DNA of 64,000 nt from Perca fluviatilis (lineage: Eukaryota; Chordata; Actinopteri; Perciformes; Percidae): NCBI RefSeq assembly GCF_010015445.1, contig NC_053134.1, forward strand, positions 4,777,136 to 4,841,135, given 5' to 3'. The notes under the pieces are model-generated. The model made no database searches. It was given only the letters and a program-made list of their open reading frames with translations, and was not told the origin of the DNA. Every line of letters begins with the position of its first letter. Positions within the stretch are counted from its first letter, which is position 1. The translations under genes and the position numbers were made by a program. Shown one piece after another: positions 1-12,124 of this stretch.

Positions 1-96
1 AACTAAACAAAGGTTCTGTTTACATTCAGTGTTACTCATTAAAACACACTATCTGCATCCCTACCAAACGTGTTGAATGTTGAATATCAATGTTCA

Positions 97-240
97 GAAT
101 CAGAATAGGATTTATTGCCAAGTAAGTAACAATTCCAAGGAATTTGCCTTGGTGCATGCATACATAAACATGGACATATTAAAAAGGCAACAGACAATAA
201 ATGTAAAAGATACAATAACATAAATAAACAAATAAAGTGG
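97..240 (-). mobile_element. LINE-like 3' end fragment (interrupted)
   Basis: A stretch reading 'tttattgccaagt' followed by AT-rich sequence resembles the reverse complement of teleost LINE 3' ends. It appears to resume at about 1466-1560, after an inserted DNA element. No coding sequence is left. The family is an inference from memory of similar fish repeats. Confidence 0.4.
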
Positions 241-1465
241 CAAAGATTAATCGATTAGTTGTCAACCATTAAATTAATCAGTCCCTCCAGAAAAACGCGA
301 TTATGCGATCGCATGATTCAATGCATAATCAGCCAAAGTCCAATATGCGGGGGCCGAATTTTTTCAAATATGCCGCACTTTCGCCACATAAATTGCCGAT
401 TTCCGCGCAAAATATGCGGTGCTTGCATGATTTCATAATCCCCGCATTTTCGTTGCAAAAAGTCGCATATATCTTAGCAGAAAGTTAAAAAAATGTTGTG
501 TTTACTTCACACAAGAGCAGCCATTTTCCCCTGTTGCCATGGGAACGTTATGAAGTGACGTTATGAAGTGACGTTATAAAGTGACGTAATTACGCGACGT
601 GAGCATCATCGAAAAGCAGGTGTTGGAGGTTGATACTTTGAGTCTCTTAAGTTGGTATCCAATAAGAAAGCTATCTTAATATCTGATGTCTACTCAGATC
701 TCTTTAAGTGCTCCTGCTGTCTATATTATTAACGATTTTTGAAAGTCTGTCTCTTTTGTATCTTTTGTATTACTTTTATTTTTACTTTAATATTATATTA
801 TTTGTATATATTTTTGTATCTTTTTTGTTTACTTATTGCAGTGACTGAATATCTGTAAACTATTTTTGGAAATTAAGTTTAAAAAAGCAGGGTGTTGGGG
901 GAAATCACCTTTTCTTCTCTTTTTCATCAAACAGCAATTTTTGCAAGTTCCCGCAATTTCATCGCATAAAATTGCATAAATATCCCGCATATTCCATCGC
1001 ATTTTTTAAGAAAACGTGCTGCATAATCAAGGATTTTTGCCCGCAACAATCACAAAAAAACTCAGCGTTTTTCTGGAAGGACTGATTAATCGCCATCCGC
1101 CTATCCGGGGTTGCAGCTCCAGCGCGGGACCCCAAACTTCCCTTTCCCGAGCCACATTAACCGGATCTAACTGGGCGATGCCGAGGCGTCGATTAATCGG
1201 TTTATGTAAATAATTCTCTGCTTCCAACTCCTTAAATGTGAAGATTTTTCTACTTTAGTTTCTTCTCTCCTCTGTGACAGTACACTGAATATCTTTGAGT
1301 TGTGGACAAAATGACATTTGAGGACATCATTTTGGGCTTTGGGAAACACTGATCCACATTTTTCACCATTTTCTGACCTTTTAGAGACCAAACAACTAAT
1401 CGATTAATCAAGAAAATAATCAACAGATCAATTGACGATGAAAATAATCGTTAGTTGCAGCCCTA
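241..1465 (-). mobile_element. hAT-like non-autonomous element, interrupted by another element
   Basis: The right part (about 1190-1465) ends in GTTAGTTGCAGCCCTA, the complement of the TAGGGCTGCAAC end common to fish hAT MITEs. It contains repeated ATTAATCGATTAGTTG-like blocks. The left part (241-278) carries the same ATTAATCGATTAG motif and is cut off from the right by the element at 279-1084. The left terminus is not recognisable, so the copy is old or truncated. It has no coding capacity. Confidence 0.5.
279..1084. mobile_element. Non-autonomous DNA element with 19-bp terminal inverted repeats
   Basis: The left end CAGTCCCTCCAGAAAAACG and the right end CGTTTTTCTGGAAGGACTG are inverted repeats with one mismatch. 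The element is flanked on both sides by ATTAAT, a 6-bp duplication of the host sequence. Many short GCAT/ATGCG motifs occur just inside each end. The 806-bp body has no transposase. The CAG terminus would suit hAT, but a 6-bp duplication does not, so the superfamily is left open. Confidence 0.65.
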
Positions 1466-1579
1466 AATATGTACAATATAACAATATGAAAATAAGCATG
1501 TATGGTTTAGTGCAGGGTGTGCAAAGATGAGAGCAGCTCAGTAAGTTTCATGGATTTCTGTAACTTGTTCCATGTAGAG

Positions 1580-2594
1580 CACATGTGTCAAACTCAAGGC
1601 CCGTGGGCCAAATCCGCCCCCTCGCAAATGTTAAACCGGCCCGCGATCAATTTGGGTTCAAAATAGATTTTGGCCCTTCTAGACGTGCACCAAACCAAAA
1701 AGACGGGAAACTCAAACTGTAATTATGTGACACTCAAAACAGAATTTGGCAGATGTGCTGACTTTGAGACAACCAGTGAGTTTGCATATTCAGGCCTGTG
1801 AAACAGATTGTTAAAAAAAATGAATCATTGTTTTTGCTTGATTTGCTAAACCCTATGATGGCTAAGGAACTTTTTTTGCTGACTTTGGGCCCCATCTCGC
1901 ACCCGGCACAGCGCAGTGCAAAGGCCAACCCAAGTGTCTTTGCTAGTTTAAATAGCAAATGCACCTGCGCCCCTTCTGTGCGCCCATGGGCATGCTGGTC
2001 TTACAGGGAGGTGTGTTCAGGTGCATTCTGGGCGTATTGCTATCTTGAGGCAGCGGGAAGCGATTGCGCCATTGACCAACAAAAACATGGTCTAAAGTCA
2101 ATAATGCAGCATTTCATTGTTATTTTAACAGTGCAAATATTTTAGGCTTGTGCACACCACGCGCACACTATGCTTGTTACTCACACAGGAACGCGCAGCA
2201 GCACACCCACATGCAAAAGATTAAAAATAAAAATATTACAATGTGAAATAGTTTTGGTGGCATAGTGCTCGAGCCATATATGAGCAGATCAGTTTCTTCT
2301 CCTGAAAAATCTCTCCTTCCTGCTTTAACAAATCCACCATTATAATAGCAAGGTACAAACGCACCTGGCTGTTAAAGGGAATGGGAGATGACACTCTGAT
2401 TGGTTTATTGCATATTACGCCCAAAACACACCTATGAATTAATGAAGACACTAAGTACAACCCTTTTGAACCATGCACCCGGCGCACGGACCCTTTTTTT
2501 CCGCAAAAGTGGATTTGTGTCAAAGATGTCTGGCCCATGATGCGATTCTCATTTCCCAGTGTGGCCCTTAGTGAAGTTGAGTTTGACACCCCTG
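1580..2594. mobile_element. hAT-type non-autonomous transposon, 1015 bp
   Basis: The ends are inverted: the left reads TGTCAAACTCAAGGCCC and the right GAAGTTGAGTTTGACACCCC. The element is flanked by a perfect 8-bp duplication, ATGTAGAG, at 1572-1579 and 2595-2602. Eight-bp duplications and this terminal motif are typical of hAT elements. Between about 1880 and 2540 lies a second block bounded by inverted 'gcacccggc'-type motifs, probably another nested element. There is no transposase ORF. Confidence 0.8.
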
Positions 2595-2979
2595 ATGTAG
2601 AGGGAGCAGCAAACTTTAACGCCTTTTTCCCCCTGCTCAGTTCTAACCTTTGGAACAGACAGAAGGAAAAAATCCTGAGAAAGAAGATTGTAAGTCCCGG
2701 TACTATTTCCACTGATATAGGTCATAAGGTAGGATGGAAGGAGACCTAAAATAGCCTTGGATATGAAGATATGCCAGTGTTGAAGTCTCCGTGTTGATAG
2801 AGAAGACCATCAAACACGTTCATACAGTTCACAATGGTGAGTGAGGGCTTTAAAACCAGTGATGAACCTCAGAGATCCATGGTACACAGTGTCCAGTGCA
2901 TGTAAACTTTGAGACGAAGCATGCATGTATAAAAAACATCACCATAGTCAAGTATAGACATAAAAGTGGCAGCAACCAG

Positions 2980-3437
2980 GGTCAGTGTAACGCTTATCAG
3001 TTCAATTTTCTAAGCACAAACTTTGGAAAAACATTTGGAAAAACAGAAAAATTGGTTCCAATATCCAATTTTTCATTTTTTTCCGCCTTGACAAATTAAA
3101 AAATTTGATCTTTAACCGGTTTTTCCAATTTTCTGTTTTTATTCGGAGGATCTGAAATTTAGAAAATTACAAAATTGTGTCTGGGCTCCAATTATTCAAT
3201 ACTGCAATGGTATTCTCTCCCTCGTTCCGCCTAGCTCAGACACAATTTTGTAATTTTCTCAATTTCTGATCCTCTGAATAAAAAACAGAGAATTGGAAAA
3301 ACAGGTTAAAGATCCAATTTTTTTATTTGTCAATGTGGGAAAAACAAAATTTAAATTGGATATTTGAATCAATTTTTCTGTTTTTCCAAATGTCCGTTTG
3401 TGCTTAGAAAATTGAACTGATAAGCGTCACACTGACC
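2980..3437. mobile_element. Foldback MITE, nearly complete palindrome of 458 bp
   Basis: The two halves are inverted copies of each other over about 200 bp each, meeting near 3210. The left end GGTCAGTGTAACGCTTATCA matches the complement of the right end TGATAAGCGTCACACTGACC except for one base. The flanks carry the direct repeat AACCAG (2974-2979 and 3438-3443). There is no coding capacity. Confidence 0.8.
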
Positions 3438-3443
3438 AACCAG

Positions 3444-4261
3444 CCTCTTTCTAGATTTGAACAAAAAGGCTTTATATTGGCTTGCAGTCTTCTTCTTCTG
3501 TAACTCATTGGAAAGATGTGAAACCATTTGGCAGGAATGTGTGTCACATTGGGTGCCTGCTGGGGCATGTGCATGTGCATTTGCATTGTATATGAGATAC
3601 AAATCTATTGTGCTTCTGGGTGTATTTTACTCAGTTGTAAAGCAACGTGATGATTCATTACGAGTTGTCTTTGTGTCCAACATTCTGTCTCTTTTAACTC
3701 TGTTTTTGGTCTCTACCCTAGACTGGATAAAAGAAAGGAAAAGAAGTGGACGTAGCCACCCGTGACGGAAGGTGAGATCAGAGCATGTGTGCAGAAACAG
3801 AAGCATTCATCCAGAAACTCAGGAAGTTGTGAGTGACTTTTGAATTGAACCTGTCAGCAGGAAGAAACTGATGAACTTAGATATGACTGTTTTGTTTGTG
3901 TGTTACATGAGAAAGTGAAGCAAATTTAGATCTAAAATGGGGTTTTATCTGTTTTTATTCATACCATGTGTTTTGTCCATTTCGATGTTTCATTAAACAG
4001 TAACTGAACCTTTGTACTCTACATGCTTTTTGTACTCCTGATCTGCCTAAAAACTCTTCACTCAGCCAGGGCTTTACTTTTGTATCCTCTATCGGATTTT
4101 CTTGATTTTGTTATGTTTTTGTGTATTTTACATAAAGATATAATGTAACTTTTCTGCATAAAAATGCCTAAAAACAAATAGACCTATGAGCCTTTGAATG
4201 TCACCAAGTTATCTTTATCCAAAATAATATATGATATTGTATTTTTGGATCAGAACGTAAA
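3444..4261. other. No gene seen
   Basis: This is ordinary AT-rich sequence. No ORF here resembles a known protein and no repeat family was recognised. A short ORF at 3457-3765 has no convincing features. Confidence 0.5.
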
Positions 4262-4790
4262 TAAAGGCAGCGATGGAAGGAGCACTCAGATCCTTTACTT
4301 AAGTAAAAGTAGCAATACCATTGCTGTCTTTCATGTGAAAGTATGCAAATCTATTAGCAAATGCACTTAATTGAAGTAGCCTATCAAAAGTAAACATACT
4401 CATAATGACTAAACACACATGTGAGTGTTTTACTCTCGTTATATTGTATTGCTGGATTATTATTACTGATGCATTCATGTCTAATTAGCATTTCACTGTT
4501 GTAGTTGTTCGAGGTGAAACTGATTTGAACCATTTATACACTGTGGGGAAGTTGAATGTATAATAAGGCTATGTACAACATATATTATAAAACATGATGA
4601 ATTGTTAACTTGTGCATAAAGCATTAGTCTGTAAAGTAACTGAAGCTGTCAGATAAATGTAGTGTAATAAAAAGAACAATATTTCCCTTTGACAGTAGAA
4701 TATAAAGAAGCTTAAAATGGAAATACTCAAGTAAAAGTAGCTTGAATTTGTAGTCAAGTACAGTACTTGAGTAAACGTACAGGGATATAT
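4262..4790 (+). repeat. Dispersed teleost repeat (AAGTAAAAGTAGCAATACC type), copy 1
   Basis: It begins near 'ctcagatcctttacttaagt' and contains 'aagctgtcagataaatgtag' and 'aatatttccctttgacagtag'. The same blocks recur at about 11659-11890 with 13530-13660, 28020-28620, 44790-44995 (reverse), 56810-57475 (reverse) and 58612-58730. It is non-coding and the family name is not known to me. Confidence 0.6.
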
Positions 4791-4819
4791 TTTAGGAACA
4801 CTATAGGGATGTTCCTGAA

Positions 4820-5095
4820 GCAGTGAAGCGCCGATTGCTGATCGATAATCAGGCACTAATTAGAGACAGTTCTATCCGTACCGACGGTCAGAGGTCTTAC
4901 CTGTCTGCCGCTTCGCCGGTCCGTATATGCGACTCGAACACCGACCAACACCGACCACAGTGACGGGGCTGAGGCTGCTGCTCCTGCAGAGGTGAGACAG
5001 TTTAAACTCGGGCCTGTATGTGTCTGTCCGCTTCTGTGAATGAATGTTACTTATTCACCGGCGGGTCTGCCTGTCTCTCTCGCGGAGAGGCGGAG
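4820..5095 (+). promoter_or_regulatory. Possible CpG-rich segment with a splice-donor-like site (weak)
   Basis: This stretch has many more CG dinucleotides than its surroundings. It contains a good donor-like site, CAGAG|GTGAGA, with the GT at 4992-4993, as a non-coding first exon might have. No downstream exon was found, so this is only a possibility. Confidence 0.15.
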
Positions 5096-5097
5096 CT

Positions 5098-5100
<3 letters not shown>

Positions 5101-5164
<64 letters not shown>
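5101..5164. repeat. (GT)n microsatellite
   Basis: About 32 uninterrupted GT units. Confidence 0.95.
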
Positions 5165-5167
<3 letters not shown>

Positions 5168-6895
5168 GTTGGGCGCAAACAGATTCAACAAGCTCTATGA
5201 ATGAAACAGAGTGATATTCATTCACATTTTGGTAACGAATGTGTGTCTCCCCTAAGTTCAAGTTCATTTACTGTAAAGTGACACAAACATTCATCTTTGT
5301 TTACTTTTACTTTTTTTAACATAATTTGTGGGCACGGCTCTTTAGCTAATACATCCATGGTGGGCACTTAACGTTAGTTAAAAAAAAATAAACCTAATGT
5401 TACCCTTTTCCTTCCACTGTGACAATTCAGTAAATAAAAAGTAACAATAAATGTACCCACTTTGAAGTCGGACACTTAAATACAACGGCGGATAGTATAT
5501 AAAGTAATTTTGGACACAGTTTGATACTAAAAGCTCTGTGAGGGTGTAAAACCAATTACCATAGAGTGTAGAAAATAGACATCGGTGCATTGAGCTAGCT
5601 AAATGCTAACGGAAGATTGCTAACGTGCTCACACTGACAATGCTAACATGCCAAGAATGTTAACTAGCCTAGCCTAGCTAAACGTTACCACTCTAGTTAG
5701 GGTGCATGCTAGCATTACTTTCTTTGCTTAATGAGAAAGAAGAGGTTTTTGGGGACCTTATCGAAGTTGTAGGGGTCCTTAAGGATATTGTAGCACTTCT
5801 TGAAGAGGCTGAGAAGATTGTAGCAATTCTTGAAGAGGTTGTAGGACTTCTTGGGGAAGTGTTGGGGCCTTCAAAAAGTTGTAGAGGTCACTAAAGAGAT
5901 TGTTAGGCGCCATGACAAAGAGTCCTTCAGTCCTTCAGGAGGTTGGGAGTTATTTATGACGTCTAAGCTAATATAACTAATATACTGTCTGTGTCATTCA
6001 ATAATAATCTTATTTATTTAGAAAAATCTTTGGGGTGTTGTGACCATTAACCTAACCTGCTAATGGATCTGACTTTTATTAGAAATCAAATATTTAAAGT
6101 CCCTCATCTTGAAGTTTGAGACTCCTACAAGTGACCCATTCAGCACGTTTTAATAAATAAAGTTTAATGTTTGTATAGCGCTTACAATTAAAACATTGAC
6201 TGTAAATATTAACAGTCTATGAGTAAAGTTTAACGTTTAGTAGTGCTTACAATTAAAACATTGATATTAGCAGTCCATGAGTTAAAACCAGTAAAGGAAT
6301 TAAAAAAATGATTATACTTTGGGGCTGCCAAGTGGCAGCATGAAAAAGACACTGTGGCAAAAACTTCATCAGAATAGTTTGAAAGATGCTGTAATATGAG
6401 CCTTTTTCCTTTTAGCTTTTAATCCCATGTATTTATATTATTGCGCTTATTTATTACATTGCATTCAAAAGACACATGTAATCAAAGTGCATACATAAAT
6501 GCTATTTTAAGAAGAATAAAATAATTAAAATATGATTAATGTGTAATGTGTATGTCTTTTTGCATTCATTTTTTGGGCTTTAAACATAAACAAATCATTA
6601 TGGTTCTAGCTCCAGATCCTCTGGTGTTAACCCTGCAGGGATCCAAAGTTTTAACAGACAGAGGTTCTTTAGCGAGACTAAACAGGACTAAAGAGTCTGT
6701 GATGGAGGGAAGCGGTCTTACTCTGACAGCAGGATCATTTAGAAGAAGAAAAACCAGCTGAATTCAGACAGGAGGCATCTGTGACACCAGGTTTGTTTTA
6801 TGGTGATTTGGTGCCATCTGCTGGCTGCAGCTTCAAACTACAAGTACTACTTTAATTTCATCATGTGGGGAACATTTTTTTTTTATCTATGGAAA
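5165..6895. other. Mostly featureless; contains a local tandem duplication
   Basis: Apart from the 21-bp repeats listed separately, the only structure seen is a diverged tandem duplication at about 6150-6285. It carries two copies of 'cttacaattaaaacattga'. A 71-codon ORF (6546-6761) ends near 'gccatctgctggctgcagc', a motif common in fish repeats; it is not called as a gene. Confidence 0.45.
5743..5900 (+). repeat. Degenerate 21-bp repeat, cluster 1
   Basis: Repeated variants of CTTGAAGAGGTTGTAGG occur at spacings of about 21 or 30 bp. The same motif on the same strand recurs at 8612-8995 and 9805-9865. The open frame here is a by-product of a period divisible by three. Confidence 0.6.
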
Positions 6896-6899
6896 GGCC

Positions 6900-6930
<31 letters not shown>

Positions 6931-6948
6931 TATTTTATATATATAATA

Positions 6949-6994
<46 letters not shown>

Positions 6995-7011
6995 TACATA
7001 CACACACACAC

Positions 7012-8395
7012 AACTGGTCAAAAGTTTTAGAACACCCCAATTTTTCCAGGTTTTGGGAATCAAAATCAAATATTCTTCAGAAAGTTCTTCCCAACTCTGT
7101 TGCAGAAGAAGTTCCCATAAATGTGTGGCACTTGTAGGTTGCTTTGCTTTCTCTTTTCTGTCCAGTTCATCCCAAACCAGCTCAATGGGGTTTAAGTCTG
7201 GTGACTGTGCTGGCCGCTCCACCATCTTTTTTGCTAAGGTAGTTCTGACACAGCTTGGACTTATGTTTTGGGTCATTATCTTGCTGTAGGATGAACCCCT
7301 GACCAACTAGGCGCATACCAGAGGGTAATGCATGGCGCTGCAAAATGCTGTGGTAGCCGTTTTGGTTGAGGGTGCCTTTCACTCTGTATAAATCACTGAC
7401 CGTGGATCCAGCAAAACAGCCCCAGACCATCATGCTTCCTCCTCCATGTTTGACAGTTGATGTCACACACTAAGGAACCATCCTTTCGCCTACTCGACGG
7501 CGTACAAAAATCCTGCGTGATTAACTGAAGATTTCAAATTTTGATTCATCAGTCCATAACACCTTCTTCCAGTAGTCTACTGACGATGTTTCTTGGCCCA
7601 GGCAAGCCTCTTTTTCTTATTCTGATGTCTTAGCAATGGCTTTCTTGCTGCAACTGGACCTATCAAACCTGCAAGTCTTCTCTTTACAGTTGAAACTGAG
7701 ACTTGCTTATTACGACCACTATTAAGCTGTGCTTGAAGCAGTTGTCCTGTGAGCCGCCTATCACACAAGCTGTTGACTCTCAGAAACTTGTCTTCTGATT
7801 CTGTTGTGGCTTTGGGTCTGCCAGACCTCTTCCTGTCAGAGTTTCCCCCAGTTTCTAAGTGACTTTTGATGGTGAAGAATACTGTACTCACTGACACCTT
7901 GACTTTCTCTGTAGGAAAGACCAACATTCTTAAGTGTTATGATGGTCTGTCTCTCTTCCATTGTTAGTTGCCTTTTTCCCGCCATTTTTATAGCCACACA
8001 CTACTTTCTGCAGTACAATACTGTTCATATAATGCTAACGAGGTTATGGTACCACAGTGTGTTCCAACAATACTTTTATACAAACAGAGGGGGTTGTAAG
8101 TAATCCAAACAAGTGTGAACACCTGTGGGAATTGGTAGCACCAACTTTCAAAGCTTGATCAACCTCCATTGCTGCAGAACAGCTTTACGTTGTTAACCCA
8201 TTTCTTGTTCCCTAAAAAAAGGCCTTTTTGTAAAATACTGAAATGTACATTATTTTTCAGTTTTGGGTAACCTTACTTTTTTTTAACCTCAGGCAGTTCA
8301 CCACTTACCTTTGTACCATTTCAAGCTATTCATTGGACTTGAACTGCTAAAATTTCAATAAAAAATTGGGGTAGAAAGTAAAAAAAGAAAGAAAG
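7012..8395 (-). mobile_element. Tc1-like transposon, degraded
   Basis: The left end reads ACTGGTCAAAAGTTTTAGAA and an inverted AAAAATTGGGGT block occurs near 8353. The outer part of the right terminal repeat is eroded. The element sits between (TA)n tracts, consistent with TA target preference. It carries a broken transposase on the minus strand. The exact ends are approximate. Confidence 0.8.
7030..7985 (-). pseudogene. Tc1/mariner transposase, frameshifted
   Basis: Read on the minus strand from the ATG at 7985, the conceptual protein has an N-terminal paired-like helix-turn-helix region with the GRPK motif (RSGRPKATT), a second helix-turn-helix region (VSVSTVKRRL), and DDE-domain blocks. 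It is split over at least three frames. A frameshift follows the first residues of the N-terminal domain, a stop follows WAKKHRQ, and the first catalytic aspartate (TDESKFE) is in another frame. The second aspartate block QQDNDPKH and the catalytic glutamate in DLNPIELVWDEL survive. In the family, transposase excises and inserts the element at TA sites; this copy cannot make a working enzyme. Confidence 0.85.
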
Positions 8396-8500
8396 TATAT
8401 ATATATATATATATATATTCTTTTTTTTCATATCTGAGATGGCTGCTCAGTTGTGTGTGTGTGTGTGTGTGTGTGTATATACACATATATATACACACAC
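8396..8500. repeat. (TA)n and (GT)n microsatellites
   Basis: A TA tract at 8396-8420 is followed by a GT tract at about 8451-8479 with TATA/CACA variants after it. Confidence 0.85.
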
Positions 8501-8611
8501 ACGTATACATAAAATACATACGTATACATAAAATAAAAGGAAAGAAAACCGGTTAAACACAATAAAAATTAAAGCCGAACAAGCAACAAGTATACATTTT
8601 TAGACGAGTAA

Positions 8612-8995
8612 ACAAGTAGTGGTCCTTGAAGAGGTTCCGGTGGTCTTATAGTACAATGTATGGATATTAAAAAATATTCTATGGTCCCTAAGAGGGTCCA
8701 GTCGTGCTGTAGGATGTTGTTAGGGGCCCTTGAGGAGCTCGTAGGCGTCATTAAAGGGGTTGTAGTGGTCCTTCAGTAGGCAACAGGAGTCCTTGAAGAG
8801 GTTGTAAGGGTCCTTGGACAAGTTGTGGGAGTCCTTGAGAAGGTTTTGGGGGTCAGTGTGAATATTGTAGTCTTGAGATGGTTGTAGAAATATTTGAGGA
8901 GACTGTAGCAGTCCTTGATGGCATTTTCGTCGAAGATTAAGGGGCCTTGGATAAGTTGTAGGGGTCCTTGAGGAGGTTGTAATCCTTGTGGTTTT
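8612..8995 (+). repeat. Degenerate 21-bp repeat, cluster 2
   Basis: Variants of GGTCCTTGAAGAGGTTGTAA follow each other at 21 bp from about 8786 and more loosely on either side. On the minus strand the period gives a seven-residue repeat such as NLFKDSC-NLSKDPY (8720-9112, 130 codons). This probably reflects the repeat period rather than a gene. Confidence 0.65.
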
Positions 8996-9717
8996 AGTTG
9001 TCCTCAAGTTTATTTTTGGCCCACAGTCACCTGGAGCTGGAAAATTTTGAAAAACAAAACAAATGGCATTCGTGAGAAGATTCAGGAGACGTTTCGAGAA
9101 CAAAAACTTCAAATTTGAAATTGGCCAAAGTATTCACAGTCACAAAGTCACAGTTTGATGTCTGTTGGTGCAAATCTTGTTTGATCTTCTTTTCGTATTA
9201 TATTAATTTACTGTCAAAACAGTGCACGCTCTATATCATTGAAAACAAATTGGGATATAATTAAGAAGGAACAGTAAATACAAGCAGTTCATTAGCTTAT
9301 TCTTCTCTTTCATTCGAATCAAAGATGAAATGAATATTCTGGCATTTGTCGGGTGTAGTTTTCTGCTTTTCTGCTTATGCTTGCATGAAAGTGAACAGAC
9401 AGAACTGAAACAGTTTTTAATCCTCCGTCTCGTACGTTGAGGTAATAATGTCGGAGTAATTGTGGCTCGGGGGGCCCCGCTGGTTGATAGACAGCTCATT
9501 TAAACAGACACGGTCAAGGAGATGAGAGACGAGGTTCAGAAACAGGAAGTTAATGGAGCAGGAGGGATGAGCGACAGGTACAACATCACTGATACGCTCG
9601 TCTCTCTCGGTGTAATTGAAACCTCATTTAGTAAAACACGATGATGGTGATTTATCGGTTATCTTCTATTATCTGTCTCTGAAACCAAAGAGTATAGAAA
9701 AAACTTTAATTTACCTG

Positions 9718-9765
<48 letters not shown>

Positions 9766-10600
9766 AGTGAAATACATGGAGATAATCTGTCTCAGTTGGA
9801 CTTTGAGAGGGTCCAGTGGTCCTTAAGGAGGTTTTATGACCATTAAAGGGATTGTAGGCATTTTAGGCCATTTTGGGAAATATTCTTGTTTGCCTTTTTG
9901 CAGAGAGTTAAACGAGAGGATGGATACCACTCTAGGGTGACCATATTTCTCTTAGTGTTAATGCACGGCCACATGCAAAATAGGCGTTTTCATCAGGATG
10001 AGGGACAATTATTTTAGCGCTTAGCACACCTACCGAGCGTCAACCCCATGAACGCAGCATTTTTGTTGCATCTCTTTAGAGAAAATGTACTTTCTTTTTC
10101 GGCTAACCGTGAGCATAATGCCAGGTCCTGTCAGAAAGAGTATGACGCTTGCCTACTCATAGGCTAACAACAGGCTTACCGACGACACAAATCATTGTTG
10201 AATTCCTGCATTTGGTGCATTCTTTATGTTTTTTATATTGGGTTAGGTAATATTGAGTGGGACAGAACATAAAACACGTGTACGTAAGTACTAAAAACAA
10301 GAATAAAATGACGATTATTATTTCAGTTGTGTTGAAACTGGGACATTTTGGTAGTGAATGTTAAAAACCGGGGCATTTTTGTCTTGAGGCAGCTGTGGTA
10401 ACGACAGGTGAGCAGGAAAGAGAATTTAGTGAGGTGAAACTGTCGTATCACTGCAGAGCAGAGATACTACTTACTGTGTGGGTGTGTGTTAGAACATGTA
10501 AACAGCTACTTTCCCACTAACCTCAACACCTGTAGCCACCCTAACAATACACACCAAAGATGGCGACAGGTTTATCTTCAAAAAGCTTTCAAGATATAAA
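8996..10600. other. No gene seen; short repeats only
   Basis: It holds a (GA)n tract at 9725-9760 and a small third cluster of the 21-bp motif at 9805-9865. Near 9935 it has 'agggtgaccatatttc', which resembles one end of a fish hAT element; the matching end was not found. Confidence 0.45.
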
Positions 10601-10611
10601 AAGAATGACAG

Positions 10612-11400
10612 ACAGGGCCGGCCCTGACTAATTTGGTGCCCTACGCAAGTTTTTAGCTAGGTCATTTTTATTTTAGAAACCTAACAAAACACTCTTGACG
10701 AAGGTCCAGAGGGACATTCATACAGCAAAACATTAATAATAGCAATAAATTGTGATGCTGAGCAAGACCAGTGCTCTTTTTCAAGACTTATGTCAGAAAA
10801 CTCAATACAAAAACAGTATTAAAGAAACAAGTGACTGCAAATGATTTATAAATACAACATAAAGGAAGCACTGTACAAAAATACAAGATAAAAAAGAAAC
10901 CAGTGGGAACAGAAATATTTATAAATATAATATTAATAAGAGTATGGCACAAAAAACATATATTACAGAAACCTCAGTGCAATATGCAAAATGTAGATGC
11001 ACTGAGTTTAGTTTTTGTTGTCTTAAACTGACAAAATTCAAATGACTAAAATGTACAAATTATACATTTTCAGCAAAAGACTAAAACTTAAACACTGACC
11101 TGTGTATGCTAAAGCCAGAGAGTGACCCGCCCTGCAACTCAATTAACTCCCATACCCCGCCCTACATACCAAGCCTATTAAAGTGAATATTTGCACGACT
11201 ATTTTACAGCGGCTCTGTGCGGAGCTTAGCGCAGCCCATGACGATTCTGATTGGTTTAAAGAAATGCCAATAAACCAGAGCACGTTTTTCTCCCATCCCC
11301 GAATGCTTGTGTTGCCTAGCCAGACCCTCCTCCCCTCCGCAGCATGTGGATGGTCTGACAAAGAGAGACTAACTGATGGGTAACTCTGACTGTGAGTGAG
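10612..11400. other. Repeat fragments, no gene
   Basis: CAGGGCCGGCCCTG at about 10612 resembles one end of a hAT element; the other end was not located. From 11106 to 11380 lies a diverged fragment of the repeat seen at 61625-61990 and 63475-63925, sharing 'gattggtttaaagaaatgcc' and 'gccagaccctcctc'. Confidence 0.5.
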
Positions 11401-11529
11401 GACTGTTGGTTGTCAGGCTGGGGGTGGGAAACTCAATGAGGACACCTGGTGGACAGGTGAGGAACAGCAGCAGCAGTGTGGGAAACAACAGGAGAGGTGA
11501 GATGTGGACAACCACACGCACACAACCAA

Positions 11530-11633
<104 letters not shown>

Positions 11634-12124
11634 TATCGTGGATAAATCCTCCTACTTCCAGTGTTGGAAGAAGTACCAAGATCTTTTAGTTATGGTAAAA
11701 GTAGTAATACCACAGTGTAATAATCAAAGTATTTGCATCAAAAGTACCAAAAGGAAAAGTACTCATTATAAAGAAAGGCTAATTTGATTATAATTATTGA
11801 TGCGTTGATGTGTTCATCATTTTAATGTTGTAGCTGGTAAAGGTGGAGCTAGTTTGTAATTACTGCTGGCTGGTTTAATCTATAATAATGCATCACTTAA
11901 AGCTGCAGTGGGTAGAATGCAAAAAAAAATACAGACCCTATTTAAAAAAAAAAAATATTATTATTTTTTTTTCTTTTTTAAAATAAATAAAACCCTAAAT
12001 TACCCATTTAAATGGGGAAATATACTGGCTTTATACATGCTAAAGTATTGTTTATTTAAATGGAACTTGGTGGGTTAGGCGATTGCGATTTAGGGGCTGT
12101 TTTTTTATTTTTTCACCCTTTATT

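Noticed and set aside
1027..1227. 66-codon ORF (-) with a regular-looking protein stretch
   Set aside because: It lies inside a transposable element that is itself interrupted, and no family was recognised.
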